In this document: positions 38,020 through 46,599 of the stretch, one piece after another | How the letters are laid out: each line of letters begins with the position of its first letter | Position numbering within the stretch: the first letter of the stretch is position 1 | Origin: Nitrospiria bacterium | Lineage (GTDB): Bacteria; Nitrospirota; Nitrospiria; JACQBZ01 | Assembly: GCA_035498035.1 (NCBI GenBank) | Contig: DATKAN010000026.1 | Location: forward strand, 104,621-168,620 | Length of the DNA stretch: 64,000 nucleotides | Reading direction: 5' to 3' | The notes under the pieces: model-generated | The model's database searches: none | Told to the model about the DNA's origin: nothing | Seen by the model: only the letters and a program-made list of their open reading frames with translations | Translations under genes and position numbers: made by a program

Positions 38020-38037
38020 ATTGCACCATGGTGCAAT
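38020..38037. promoter_or_regulatory. Perfect 18-bp palindrome, candidate operator
   Basis: ATTGCACCATGGTGCAAT lies 88 nt upstream of the Fur-family start and 81 nt upstream of the hydrogenase-like operon start. Each half contains TTGCAC, which could serve as a -35 element in both directions. It differs from classical Fur and Zur boxes. Confidence 0.6.
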
Positions 38038-38048
38038 ATTCTGATAAG
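38021..38048 (+). promoter_or_regulatory. Possible promoter of the hydrogenase-like operon
   Basis: TTGCAC at 38021-38026 and GATAAG at 38043-38048 are 16 nt apart, and the -35 lies inside the palindrome. The match is moderate. The leader to the TTG start would be about 65 nt. Confidence 0.35.
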
Positions 38049-38118
38049 CTATCGGTTAGCTCAGCCGGGATCTATCCGATTCTTGGGAGTGGGGCCATGA
38101 ACTGCTGCAAGGAGTGGG

Positions 38119-40176
38119 TTGTTGTCCATTGACGTGTTTTGGATTGTCCAGCCGAGTTTATTGACCGTCGTTGTATTGTACGGAGCCGGAATTTTCCTTC
38201 CCCCCCTATTTTATCGGAACCCCCACGTTCAAAATCTTGTCGCACACGGGGCGGCCATGGCCGCATCCGTTGCGGGGATCGTGCTGGGCCTCGCGGGGCT
38301 GTTGGCTCCGACGGCCACGACCCTTTCCATTTCATCCAACCTTCCGCTGCTGACCTTCCAGGTTCGCGTGGACCCTCTCGCCTCTTTCTTTGTTCTGATC
38401 ATTTCATCGGTCGGGTTGGCCGTTTCCCAGTTTGCGATCGGGTACGTGCGGGAGTTCGAGGGCCGTCGTTCCATCGGTGCGCTGGGGGGGCTTTACAACG
38501 CCTTCCTTCTTTCGATGACCTTGGTCGTCCTGGCCGATGACGGGTTTTTCTTTCTGATCGTCTGGGAGATCATGTCTGTGGTGTCCTACTTCCTGGTTGT
38601 CACGGAGCACGAAAAACCTGAGACGCGCTACGCCGGATTTTTCTACCTGATCATGACCCATGTCGGGACCGCCTTCATCGTCGTGACCTACCTCATCTTC
38701 TACCAGCAAACCGGAAGTTTTTCCTTCGAGACCTTTGGCCATCCGGCCACGCCGCTTCCGGAGGGATTCCGGACGCTGGTCTTCGCGGCGGCCCTGATCG
38801 GGTTCGGGACGAAGGCCGGCATCGTGCCGCTTCATGTCTGGCTGCCTTATGCCCATCCCGCCGCGCCGTCTCATGTCTCGGCCCTGATGTCCGGGGTCAT
38901 GATCAAGACGGCGATCTACGGACTGATCCGCGTCTATTTCGATTTCCTGGGCGGGACCTTTCCTTGGGAGTGGGGATTTACGGTTCTGGCGATCGGAGCC
39001 GTGTCGGCCCTGCTCGGCGTGATGTACGCACTCATGGAACACGACCTGAAAAGTCTTCTGGCCTACCATAGCGTGGAGAATATCGGGATCATTCTCATGG
39101 GCATCGGTGCCGGGATGATTTTCCAGTCCTACGGCCTGTCCAATCTGGCGGCTCTCGGACTCCTGGCCGGACTCTATCACACGATCAATCATGCCATGTT
39201 TAAGGGGCTTCTCTTCCTGGGTGCGGGATCGACGGCGTATGCCACGCACACGCGTAACATGGAGGAATACGGGGGACTGATCAAGAGGATGCCCTGGACC
39301 GCTTTTTTCTTCCTGGTCGGCGCCGTCTCGATTTCGGCGCTTCCTCCGAGCAACGGCTTCGTGAGCGAGTGGCTTACGTTTCAGAGCCTGTTCCTGAGCT
39401 TCCAGATCCCGGACGTCCTGATGAAGATCATGCTCCCGATCGGCGCGGCGATGCTGGCCCTGACCGGCGTGCTCGCATTGGCCTGCTTTGCCAAGGCCTT
39501 CGGGATCTCGTTTCTTGCGATGCCCCGAAGCGCCCATGCCCGGGAGGCCCGGGAAGTGCCGTGGACGATGCGCATCGGGATGGGAGGTATGGCCCTGTTC
39601 TGCATCGTCCTGGGCATCGCGCCGATGGGAGTCATTCCGATGATCGACCGGATCACGGCCCCTTACACCGGGGTTTCGATCGCCGGACACGTCGTCTCCG
39701 AGAGCGGGCTGGCGGTCATGCCGGGGACGGGGATCGGATTTGCCAGCATCTCGACGCCGGTGCTCGCGGCGTTGATGGCGATCCTGATTCCTGCGGCGCT
39801 GCTGGCGTCGGCGGCCCTCGGGGGAAGGCTTCGCAAGCGGCATTACAAAACCTGGGGCTGCGGGATCAATTTAAAGCCGCGGATGGAGTACACCGCGACC
39901 GGGTTTACCCAGCCGATTAAACAGGTCTTCAGCATGATCTATCGGCCGACGGTGAAGCTGGAAACGGAAATGTTGGAGGAATCCCACTACTTCGCCAAAC
40001 GGATGCGTTTTGAAACGCACATCGAGCCGGTGTTTCAGAAGTACCTTTACGACCCCGTGGTGCGGGTATTGAACCGGATCGCGGACCGGCTTCGCGTCGT
40101 GCAGGCCGGGAGCCTTCATCTGTATCTGTCCTATATTTTTATAACGCTGCTCATTCTTTTATTATGGGTTCGGTGA
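38119..40176 (+). CDS. hyfB: Hydrogenase-4 subunit B-like (NuoL/antiporter-type) membrane protein
   Basis: A 685-residue polytopic subunit of a complex I-like ion pump. The proton-antiporter core (residues 70-450) includes GFGTKAGIVPLHVWLPYAHP, DLKSLLAYHSVENIGI and LYHTINHAMFKGLLFL, with the Lys/Glu/His residues of proton channels. The C-terminal 120 residues are a HyfB/HycC-specific extension. The start is an unusual TTG (38119, or 38122) with AAGGAG 4-7 nt upstream; no ATG or GTG fits the frame. It is the first gene of a seven-gene operon. Confidence 0.92.
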   Translation: MLSIDVFWIVQPSLLTVVVLYGAGIFLPPLFYRNPHVQNLVAHGAAMAASVAGIVLGLAGLLAPTATTLSISSNLPLLTFQVRVDPLASFFVLIISSVGLAVSQFAIGYVREFEGRRSIGALGGLYNAFLLSMTLVVLADDGFFFLIVWEIMSVVSYFLVVTEHEKPETRYAGFFYLIMTHVGTAFIVVTYLIFYQQTGSFSFETFGHPATPLPEGFRTLVFAAALIGFGTKAGIVPLHVWLPYAHPAAPSHVSALMSGVMIKTAIYGLIRVYFDFLGGTFPWEWGFTVLAIGAVSALLGVMYALMEHDLKSLLAYHSVENIGIILMGIGAGMIFQSYGLSNLAALGLLAGLYHTINHAMFKGLLFLGAGSTAYATHTRNMEEYGGLIKRMPWTAFFFLVGAVSISALPPSNGFVSEWLTFQSLFLSFQIPDVLMKIMLPIGAAMLALTGVLALACFAKAFGISFLAMPRSAHAREAREVPWTMRIGMGGMALFCIVLGIAPMGVIPMIDRITAPYTGVSIAGHVVSESGLAVMPGTGIGFASISTPVLAALMAILIPAALLASAALGGRLRKRHYKTWGCGINLKPRMEYTATGFTQPIKQVFSMIYRPTVKLETEMLEESHYFAKRMRFETHIEPVFQKYLYDPVVRVLNRIADRLRVVQAGSLHLYLSYIFITLLILLLWVR

Positions 40177-40181
40177 GCGGG

Positions 40182-41132
40182 ATGATGGAATCTATCCTGA
40201 TAACCGCTACCCAGGCCATCGTGATCCTTGCGGTCTCGCCGTTTCTGGTCGGGCTGATCCGCAAGGTGAAGGCCCGGCTTCAATGCCGCCGGGGTCCCGG
40301 CTGGCTGCAGCCGTATTATGATCTGGCCAAGTTGTTCCGCAAGGACGTGGTGGCCTCCACGCACACCTCCTGGATCTTTACGGCGTCCCCCTACATTATT
40401 TTCGCTTCCACGTTGGCCGCGCTCCTGCTGGTCCCGATCTTTTTGTCGAAGGTCCCCCTCAACTTTGCGGGCGACGTCATCACCGTGGTCTATCTTCTGG
40501 CCCTTGGAACGTTCTTTCTCATCCTGGCCGGGCTGGACGCCGGGTCGGCATTCGGGGGCATGGGAAGCAGCCGCGAGGCGATCGTGGCCGCACTGACCGA
40601 GCCGGCGATGATTCTGTCCATCTTTGCGGTCGGCCTGACGGCCGGTTCCACCAACCTGAGCACGATCGTTCACAAGACGGCTCTTCTGCAGGGGGTCGTG
40701 ACGGACCCGCCGCCGCATCTGATGGCCCTGGCGGCGCTGTTCATCGTGACGCTCGCCGAGACCGGCCGGGTTCCGGTCGACAATCCCGCGACGCACCTGG
40801 AATTGACGATGATCCATGAGGCCATGATCCTCGAGTATTCGGGCCGATACCTGGCGTTGATCGAGTGGGCCTCCGCCATGAAGCTGCTGCTTTTTCTGAC
40901 CTTGATCAGCAACATCTTCGTGCCCTGGGGGATCGCCACCGAACCGGAGCCGGTCTGGATGGCGTTCGGGCTCGCGGTCTGGTTGGTCAAGATATGCGGT
41001 CTGGCCGTGGTCATCGGGGTGATCGAATCCATGTTCGCGAAGCTTCGGCTCTTTCGCGTGACGGATTTTCTGGGACTGGCGTTTATTCTCTCGCTCCTGG
41101 CGATTATTTTCTTTTACATCTTGAGAGGCTGA
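40182..41132 (+). CDS. hyfC: Hydrogenase-4 subunit C-like (NuoH-type) membrane protein
   Basis: About 316 residues with eight predicted membrane helices, the subunit that joins the membrane arm to the catalytic arm in complex I relatives. Family segments are KARLQCRRGPGWLQPYYDLAK and LAETGRVPVDNPATHLELTM with the conserved Glu residues near the quinone-site loop. The start is uncertain: ATG at 40182 or 40185 follows GGTGAG, while an ATG at 40164 would overlap hyfB by 13 nt. It is separated from the next gene by 9 nt. Confidence 0.93.
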   Translation: MMESILITATQAIVILAVSPFLVGLIRKVKARLQCRRGPGWLQPYYDLAKLFRKDVVASTHTSWIFTASPYIIFASTLAALLLVPIFLSKVPLNFAGDVITVVYLLALGTFFLILAGLDAGSAFGGMGSSREAIVAALTEPAMILSIFAVGLTAGSTNLSTIVHKTALLQGVVTDPPPHLMALAALFIVTLAETGRVPVDNPATHLELTMIHEAMILEYSGRYLALIEWASAMKLLLFLTLISNIFVPWGIATEPEPVWMAFGLAVWLVKICGLAVVIGVIESMFAKLRLFRVTDFLGLAFILSLLAIIFFYILRG

Positions 41133-41141
41133 CGGCGCACG

Positions 41142-41807
41142 ATGGTCATCCACCCCGATCTCGGTTCCCAGCTTGTGAATTTCTGTTCCGCACTGCTCTT
41201 GCTCACTTGTTTTGCCATCATCGCGCAGCGGCGACTGTCCGCCTGCGTGGATCTGTTCGCGCTGCAGTCCGTTTTTCTGGCCCTCACGGCCGCCCTCGTC
41301 GCCTTCCTGACCGGGGCGTATCACATCTATATCGCGGCCGTTCTGACGGTCGTCATCAAGGTGATCATCCTTCCGCGGATCCTGAAAGCGGTGATCGAGC
41401 GTCTCAACGTCACGCGGGAGTTGGTTCTGAATATTAACATCCCGTCCTCGCTTCTGATCTGCGGCGCATTGGTCATCCTGGCCTTCTACATCACGCAGCC
41501 GATCATCAGTCTGGGATTCCTTCTGACCCAGGATTCCCTGGCGATCGCCCTGGCGATCGTGCTGATCGGTTTCTTTACGATGATCGCGAGGAAGAAGGCC
41601 GTGACCCAGGTGATCGGATTTCTGGTGATCGAGAACGGGTTGTTTTTGGGGGCCACGGCCGCCGCTTACGGGATGCCCCTGATCGTGGAACTGGGGGTGT
41701 TTTTCGACGTCCTCGTGGCCGGCCTTATCGTCGGGATCTACACCCACCGGCTGCAGGACACCTTCGATAGCGTGGACACCACCAAGCTCACGGCCTTGAA
41801 AGAGTAA
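41142..41807 (+). CDS. hyfE: Hydrogenase-4 subunit E-like membrane protein
   Basis: A 221-residue membrane protein with about six helices, related to HyfE and distantly to NuoK-type subunits. Typical segments are CFAIIAQRRLSACVDLFALQ near residue 25 and VIGFLVIENGLFLGATAAAYG with the conserved glutamate near residue 170. It lies between the hyfC-like and hyfF-like genes, the same relative order as in E. coli hyf without hyfD. An R1 repeat of about 130 nt separates it from the next gene. Confidence 0.92.
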   Translation: MVIHPDLGSQLVNFCSALLLLTCFAIIAQRRLSACVDLFALQSVFLALTAALVAFLTGAYHIYIAAVLTVVIKVIILPRILKAVIERLNVTRELVLNINIPSSLLICGALVILAFYITQPIISLGFLLTQDSLAIALAIVLIGFFTMIARKKAVTQVIGFLVIENGLFLGATAAAYGMPLIVELGVFFDVLVAGLIVGIYTHRLQDTFDSVDTTKLTALKE

Positions 41808-41836
41808 ATCTTTATGTGCGACTTGGAAGAAATATC

Positions 41837-41970
41837 CCCAGCGAGCAATCCGCCGGAAGCGGAGAGCGATAGGGGGAGGACTTCGGCGAGCTCAGTCGAG
41901 TCGCTCCATCCGGACTTCGGCGAGCTCAGTCGAGCCGCTTGGCCGGCGGAGGGGGCGATGCAAGCCCCTG
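41837..41970 (+). repeat. R1 dispersed repeat, copy 4, inside the hydrogenase-like operon
   Basis: It contains two tandem CTTCGGCGAGCTCAGTCGAG modules (41880-41899 and 41914-41934) where copies 1 and 2 have one. It ends GCGATGCAAGCCCCTGTAAC, 14 nt before the hyfF-like ATG. A CGGAG ribosome binding site follows the repeat. Confidence 0.85.
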
Positions 41971-41983
41971 TAACGGAGTGATC

Positions 41984-43465
41984 ATGGATCTGGCCCTGAT
42001 CGGTCTGGTCACCGCTCCGTTGGTCTCCGCTATCTTTAGCCTGGTCATGAAAAGTCAAAGGTCAATGGAGCGGCTGCAGTGTATCCACGCCGCCGTTTTG
42101 ATTGCAGCGATGGGCGCGGTCGTGACGAACGCGGGCGGGGATTCCGAATTTGTCTCGGGAGTTCTGCGCGCAGACGCACTGAGCGCGTTTCTGGATCTCA
42201 TGCTGGCTTTCGTCGGGGTCACCGGCCTGCTCTACGCACTGGGGTACATGGGGGAAGAGCTGGTTCGCGGGCACCTGTCGTTTCAACGCTACGGATGGTT
42301 TTTCTGTTTTTTCAATCTCTACCTGTTTGCGATGCTCCTGGCGGCCAATCTGGACAATATCGCCCTCATGTGGATTGCGATCGAAGGGTCGACCCTCTCG
42401 GCGGCTCTTCTGATCAACTTCGAGAGAACCAAGACGGCGTTGGAGGCGGGGTGGAAGTACATCATCCTCAGCTTCGTCGGGATCGCGCTGGCCTTGTTCG
42501 GCACCGTCCTGGTCTACTATGCGTCCGAGCATGTACTGGGGGTACGGATGGAGGCTCTGCAGTGGAGTGAATTGTACCGCGTCGCATCGGATCTGAACCC
42601 GACCGCGCTGGAGCTGGCCTTCATTTTTATTGTGATCGGATACGGCACCAAGGCCGGGATTGCACCCATGCATACCTGGCTTCCGGACGCGCATGCCGAG
42701 GCCCCCGCGCCGGTGAGCGCACTGCTGTCCGGCCTGATGCTGAATCTGGCCATGTATGCGATTCTCCGCATGAAGAGCATCGTGGACCCGGCCGTCGGCC
42801 CGAACTTCACCGGCCCCATCCTGTTGGGTCTCGGTTTGCTGTCCATCGCCACGGCCGCGATCTTTATGCTGATCCAGCGCGATTACAAGCGGCTCTTTGC
42901 CTATTCCAGCATCGAGCATATCGGGATCGTCCTGGTGGGTTTCGGGGCGGGCGGTCCGGTCGGGGTGTTCGGCGGGTTATTCCATATGATCAACCACTCG
43001 CTGGCCAAGTCCGCGGCATTTTATGCGGCCGGCGGGGTGTGGCTTCGGTACGGACACAGGAATATTGAGGGTGTGACCGGTCTTTTGCGGCGGATGCCCT
43101 TGGTCGGCGGAGCGATGCTTCTGGCCGCGCTCGCGTTGGCCGGATTGCCGCCGTTCGGCCTGTTCGTCAGCGAAATACTGATCGTCACCGGGGTATATGT
43201 CGAACAACCGTGGATCGCCTACACGTTCCTTGGACTTCTTGCCGTTGCGTTTGCCGCGCTGGTGTACCAGGTCTTTCGGATGGTTCTCGGTGAACCGAAA
43301 GAGGCGGGTATTGTGATGACGCCCGGCGGCGGCCGCTTCGCCGCCGTCTCGCTCATCGCCCATCTGATGGCCATGGGCTATATCGGGATCCATATGCCCG
43401 GATTTCTGCGCGATCTTTTCATCCCGATGACACGGATCTTTCGGGCGGGCGGGGATTTTCCATGA
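41984..43465 (+). CDS. hyfF: Hydrogenase-4 subunit F-like (NuoN-type) antiporter subunit, first copy
   Basis: A 493-residue polytopic protein (about 13-14 helices). I chose the ATG at 41984 (MDLALIGL) with CGGAG 5 nt upstream; the frame extends into the R1 repeat without support. Core motifs are GYGTKAGIAPMHTWLPDAHA, the channel Lys segment QRDYKRLFAYSSIEHIGI and FHMINHSLAKSAAFYAAGG. It pumps ions in the predicted complex. It overlaps the next, paralogous subunit by 4 nt (ATGA). Confidence 0.94.
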   Translation: MDLALIGLVTAPLVSAIFSLVMKSQRSMERLQCIHAAVLIAAMGAVVTNAGGDSEFVSGVLRADALSAFLDLMLAFVGVTGLLYALGYMGEELVRGHLSFQRYGWFFCFFNLYLFAMLLAANLDNIALMWIAIEGSTLSAALLINFERTKTALEAGWKYIILSFVGIALALFGTVLVYYASEHVLGVRMEALQWSELYRVASDLNPTALELAFIFIVIGYGTKAGIAPMHTWLPDAHAEAPAPVSALLSGLMLNLAMYAILRMKSIVDPAVGPNFTGPILLGLGLLSIATAAIFMLIQRDYKRLFAYSSIEHIGIVLVGFGAGGPVGVFGGLFHMINHSLAKSAAFYAAGGVWLRYGHRNIEGVTGLLRRMPLVGGAMLLAALALAGLPPFGLFVSEILIVTGVYVEQPWIAYTFLGLLAVAFAALVYQVFRMVLGEPKEAGIVMTPGGGRFAAVSLIAHLMAMGYIGIHMPGFLRDLFIPMTRIFRAGGDFP

Positions 43466-44994
43466 TCGAGGTGGCCCTCCTGTTAATCACCCCGCTTATC
43501 GCGGGTTTTGTCAGTCTCGGGCTGCGGCATATCAAATTATTGCACGGGATCAATCTCGCGACGATGCTTCTTCTGAGCGGCGCCGAGGCTGCGGTGATGT
43601 TGCATGTCCTGCGCGAAGGGGAGATTCAGGCCTTCCGGAACTTGATTCTGATCGATGCGCTTTCGGCCTTCATTCTTTTGATCATCACCGTGATCGGCCT
43701 CATCAGTTCGCTTTATGCCTGGTCGTATTTCGAGCATTATCGAACGCAGGGGGATGTGACCCCGACCCGGATGAGCCGGTACTTTTTCTTGTTTCACATG
43801 TTCATGTTCGCGATGATCCTGGCCACGCTTGCGAACAATCTCGGGATTCTTTGGGTGGCGGTCGAGGCGACGACGCTGGCCACGACCTTCCTGATCAATT
43901 TCTTCAAACGGAAAACGTCGCTCGAGGCCGGCTGGAAGTACCTCATCCTCTGTTCGGTCGGAATCGCGCTTGCGCTGTTCGGGACGGTCCTGATGTATAT
44001 GTCCTCCGTCCGGGCCCTCGGGGAGATCAACGCGACGCTGAACCTCACCGACCTGGTGCGGGTTGCGGCGCAGCTCGACCCTCACGTGGTGAAGCTGGCC
44101 TTCGTATTCATCCTGGTGGGTTACGGCACAAAGATCGGTCTGGTGCCGATGCATGCGTGGCTTCCGGATGCCTACAGCGAAGCCCCGGCTCCGGTGGTCG
44201 CGATGCTGGCGGGTGTTCTTGAAACCGTCGCGGTCTATGCCGTTCTGCGCAGCAAAATGGTGGTCGATCTGGCGGTCTCGCCGGGGTATGCCGGAAATCT
44301 CCTGACGGGGTTCGGTTTCCTGTCCTTCGGAGTCTCCGCGCTTTTCATCCTCGTGCAGCGCGATTATAAGCGATTGTTCGCCTATTCAAGCATCGAGCAT
44401 ATGGGTATCGCGGCGATCGGATTCGGGGTCGGCGGGGTCCTGGGAACCTTCGGGGCGCTCTTCCATCTTCTCAACCATGCCCTGGCCAAATCTCTGGCCT
44501 TTTTTGCCGCCGGCGATCTCCAGATCCGGTTCGGCACACGCGAGATCGGGGAGGTCCGCGGATTGTTCAAGGCCCAGCCGCTGACGGCCGCGGCCCTGAT
44601 CACGGCGGCGCTCGCGCTGGTCGGGATGCCGCCGCTGTCCATGTTCGTGAGCGAGTTTTCGGTCCTGACTTCTCTTACGACACAGGTCTACGCCAGCGAC
44701 ACCATCCACATCGGGCGGTTTATGACGGTGATGGTGGCCGATGAAGTCCGCAACCTCGGGCTGATCCTCTCTTTTCTGGCTGTCGCGGCGGTTGCGTTTG
44801 GAGGATTCACCTATCGTGTCGTGGGGATGGTCTGGGGGGACCCGCCCGAGCGTTTGAAGCGGGGTGAATCGTGGGGACTCGGACAGGTTGCTTTTGTCGT
44901 GGGCATGGGGGCGCTGCTCGCTATGGGGATCACGATGCCGGAATCCTTGAAGCGCTTGATGAACCTTTCGGTGACGACGATTATGGTGAGGTGA
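43462..44994 (+). CDS. Second HyfF-like antiporter subunit (HyfF/HyfD paralogue)
   Basis: A 510-residue paralogue of the preceding subunit with the same core order: GYGTKIGLVPMHAWLPDAYS, QRDYKRLFAYSSIEHMGI and FHLLNHALAKSLAFFAAGD. An extra loop of about 20 residues lies before the penultimate helices. In E. coli hyf, the antiporter subunits are B, D and F; this gene may take the role of D although its sequence looks F-like. A third antiporter-type subunit means three possible ion channels in the complex. It lies 3 nt before the catalytic subunit gene. Confidence 0.92.
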   Translation: MIEVALLLITPLIAGFVSLGLRHIKLLHGINLATMLLLSGAEAAVMLHVLREGEIQAFRNLILIDALSAFILLIITVIGLISSLYAWSYFEHYRTQGDVTPTRMSRYFFLFHMFMFAMILATLANNLGILWVAVEATTLATTFLINFFKRKTSLEAGWKYLILCSVGIALALFGTVLMYMSSVRALGEINATLNLTDLVRVAAQLDPHVVKLAFVFILVGYGTKIGLVPMHAWLPDAYSEAPAPVVAMLAGVLETVAVYAVLRSKMVVDLAVSPGYAGNLLTGFGFLSFGVSALFILVQRDYKRLFAYSSIEHMGIAAIGFGVGGVLGTFGALFHLLNHALAKSLAFFAAGDLQIRFGTREIGEVRGLFKAQPLTAAALITAALALVGMPPLSMFVSEFSVLTSLTTQVYASDTIHIGRFMTVMVADEVRNLGLILSFLAVAAVAFGGFTYRVVGMVWGDPPERLKRGESWGLGQVAFVVGMGALLAMGITMPESLKRLMNLSVTTIMVR

Positions 44995-44997
44995 GCC

Positions 44998-46587
44998 ATG
45001 GTGGATTTGAACGAAGCTGTTCGGAATATCCAGGCCACGTTTGGAGCCAAGATCCGGAGTGTGGATCATGTGCGGGGAATTCCGGTCCTGAGTGTGGAGA
45101 AGACGGATCTCCCTTCGGTTGCAAATCATCTCCATTACGGCCCCGCTCTCCGTGGAACGCTCTCTTTGCAATGGGCCGTGGACTTGAGGCCCCGGCTTGC
45201 CGCGTACCGCATCTATTATCTGTTTACACTCAGCGGGGGGCCGTGGCTTATTTTAATGACGGAACTTTCGGGGCAAGACCGATTGTTTCCCTCCATCACC
45301 CCTCGGATCCATGCGGCCAAATGGTATGAACGGGAAATACGGGATATGTTCGGTCTGATTCCGCAAGGGCACCCGGACCTCCGCAGGCTGGTTCGGCATG
45401 AGCATTGGCCGAAGGGAACCCACCCTCTGAAAAAAGATTTTGGCTGGAACCATGTCATGGGCCGGCAGGACGGAGAGTATCATTTTCGGCAAATCGAAGG
45501 GGAGGGCGTGTTTGAGGTGCCGGTCGGCCCGATTCATGCGGGAATCATCGAGCCGGGTCATTTCCGGTTTTCGGTGGCCGGCGAGCCCATCATGCAATTG
45601 GAGGTCCGCCACTTCTGGAAACATCGGGGGGTCGAAAAACTCTTTGAGAACCTGGGATGGACGGAAGGGGTTGCGCTGTCTGAAAAAGTTTCGGGCGACA
45701 CCTCCTTCGGCCACAGCCTTTGCTATTGTCAGGCGGTCGAGTCACTATTCGGGATCGAGATTCCGCCGCGGGCAAAGTATCTTCGCAGTCTGTTTTTGGA
45801 GCTGGAGCGGCTGCATAATCATATCGGCGACGTCGGCGCGATTTGCAACGACGCGGCCTACTCACTGGCCCTGGCCCACTGCGGCCGGATGAAAGAGCGG
45901 ATCATGCAGCTCAACGACCATCTCAGCGGCAGCCGTTTTCTTCGCGGGGTCAATCGAATCGGCGGGCTGTCGATCGACCTGTCGCCGGATCGATTGAACA
46001 CCGTGGTGCGGCAGGTGAACACCGTCGAAGAAGACTTCACCGAGCTGTCCCGGATCATATTTCATAATGCCTCGCTCACCGATCGTCTGGAGACGACCGG
46101 GGTTCTGAAAGAGCGCACCGCCCGGGACCATGGGGTTATGGGTGTGGTCGGCCGGGCCTCCAGCATCGACCGGGACGTCCGCCGGGACCGTCCCTTCGCG
46201 GCCTATGGCCAGTTGACCTTCAAGGTTCCGAGTTATCGTTACGGCGATGTCCGGGCACGGATGCGCGTGCGAATCGATGAGGTTCACGAGACGTTCAGTT
46301 TGATTCGGCAGACACTCGAAAACCTTCCGGCCGGGCCGATCTCGACCGCCATGCCATCGTCACCGCCTCCGGGCGACTGGGCCCTTTCGGCGGTTGAAGG
46401 ATGGCGGGGCGAAATTCTATATTTCGTAATGGCCGGGGACGACGGTAAAATACACCGGTGCAAGGTGCGGGACCCATCGTTTGTGATCTGGCCGGCGATC
46501 CAGTTCGCCGTGTTGGGGAATATAATCCCGGATTTTCCGTTGATCAATAAGAGCTTCAATCTCTCTTACGCGGGGACGGATTTGTAA
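44998..46587 (+). CDS. HyfG-like fused NuoC-NuoD catalytic subunit without NiFe ligands
   Basis: A 529-residue fusion: a 30-kDa (NuoC-like) domain at residues 1-150 (FPSITPRIHAAKWYEREIRDMFGL) and a 49-kDa/hydrogenase large subunit domain at residues 175-529 (GPIHAGIIEPGHFRF, IPPRAKYLRSLFLELERLHNH). In NiFe hydrogenases the first ligand motif is CGIC; here it is SGDT (residues 232-235). The second, DPCxxC, is replaced by LSYAGTD at the very end (Ser523, Gly526), and there is no cleavable C-terminal tail. All four nickel ligands are therefore missing. This matches energy-converting hydrogenase-related (Ehr) complexes, not an active hydrogenase. Confidence 0.92.
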   Translation: MVDLNEAVRNIQATFGAKIRSVDHVRGIPVLSVEKTDLPSVANHLHYGPALRGTLSLQWAVDLRPRLAAYRIYYLFTLSGGPWLILMTELSGQDRLFPSITPRIHAAKWYEREIRDMFGLIPQGHPDLRRLVRHEHWPKGTHPLKKDFGWNHVMGRQDGEYHFRQIEGEGVFEVPVGPIHAGIIEPGHFRFSVAGEPIMQLEVRHFWKHRGVEKLFENLGWTEGVALSEKVSGDTSFGHSLCYCQAVESLFGIEIPPRAKYLRSLFLELERLHNHIGDVGAICNDAAYSLALAHCGRMKERIMQLNDHLSGSRFLRGVNRIGGLSIDLSPDRLNTVVRQVNTVEEDFTELSRIIFHNASLTDRLETTGVLKERTARDHGVMGVVGRASSIDRDVRRDRPFAAYGQLTFKVPSYRYGDVRARMRVRIDEVHETFSLIRQTLENLPAGPISTAMPSSPPPGDWALSAVEGWRGEILYFVMAGDDGKIHRCKVRDPSFVIWPAIQFAVLGNIIPDFPLINKSFNLSYAGTDL

Positions 46588-46599
46588 GAGGAGGCAGGC

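Noticed and set aside
38404..39843. Long antisense frames under the hydrogenase-like operon (also 40131-41747)
   Set aside because: The products are extremely rich in Asp, Gln, Arg and His with no domain; they are typical shadows of membrane-protein genes.
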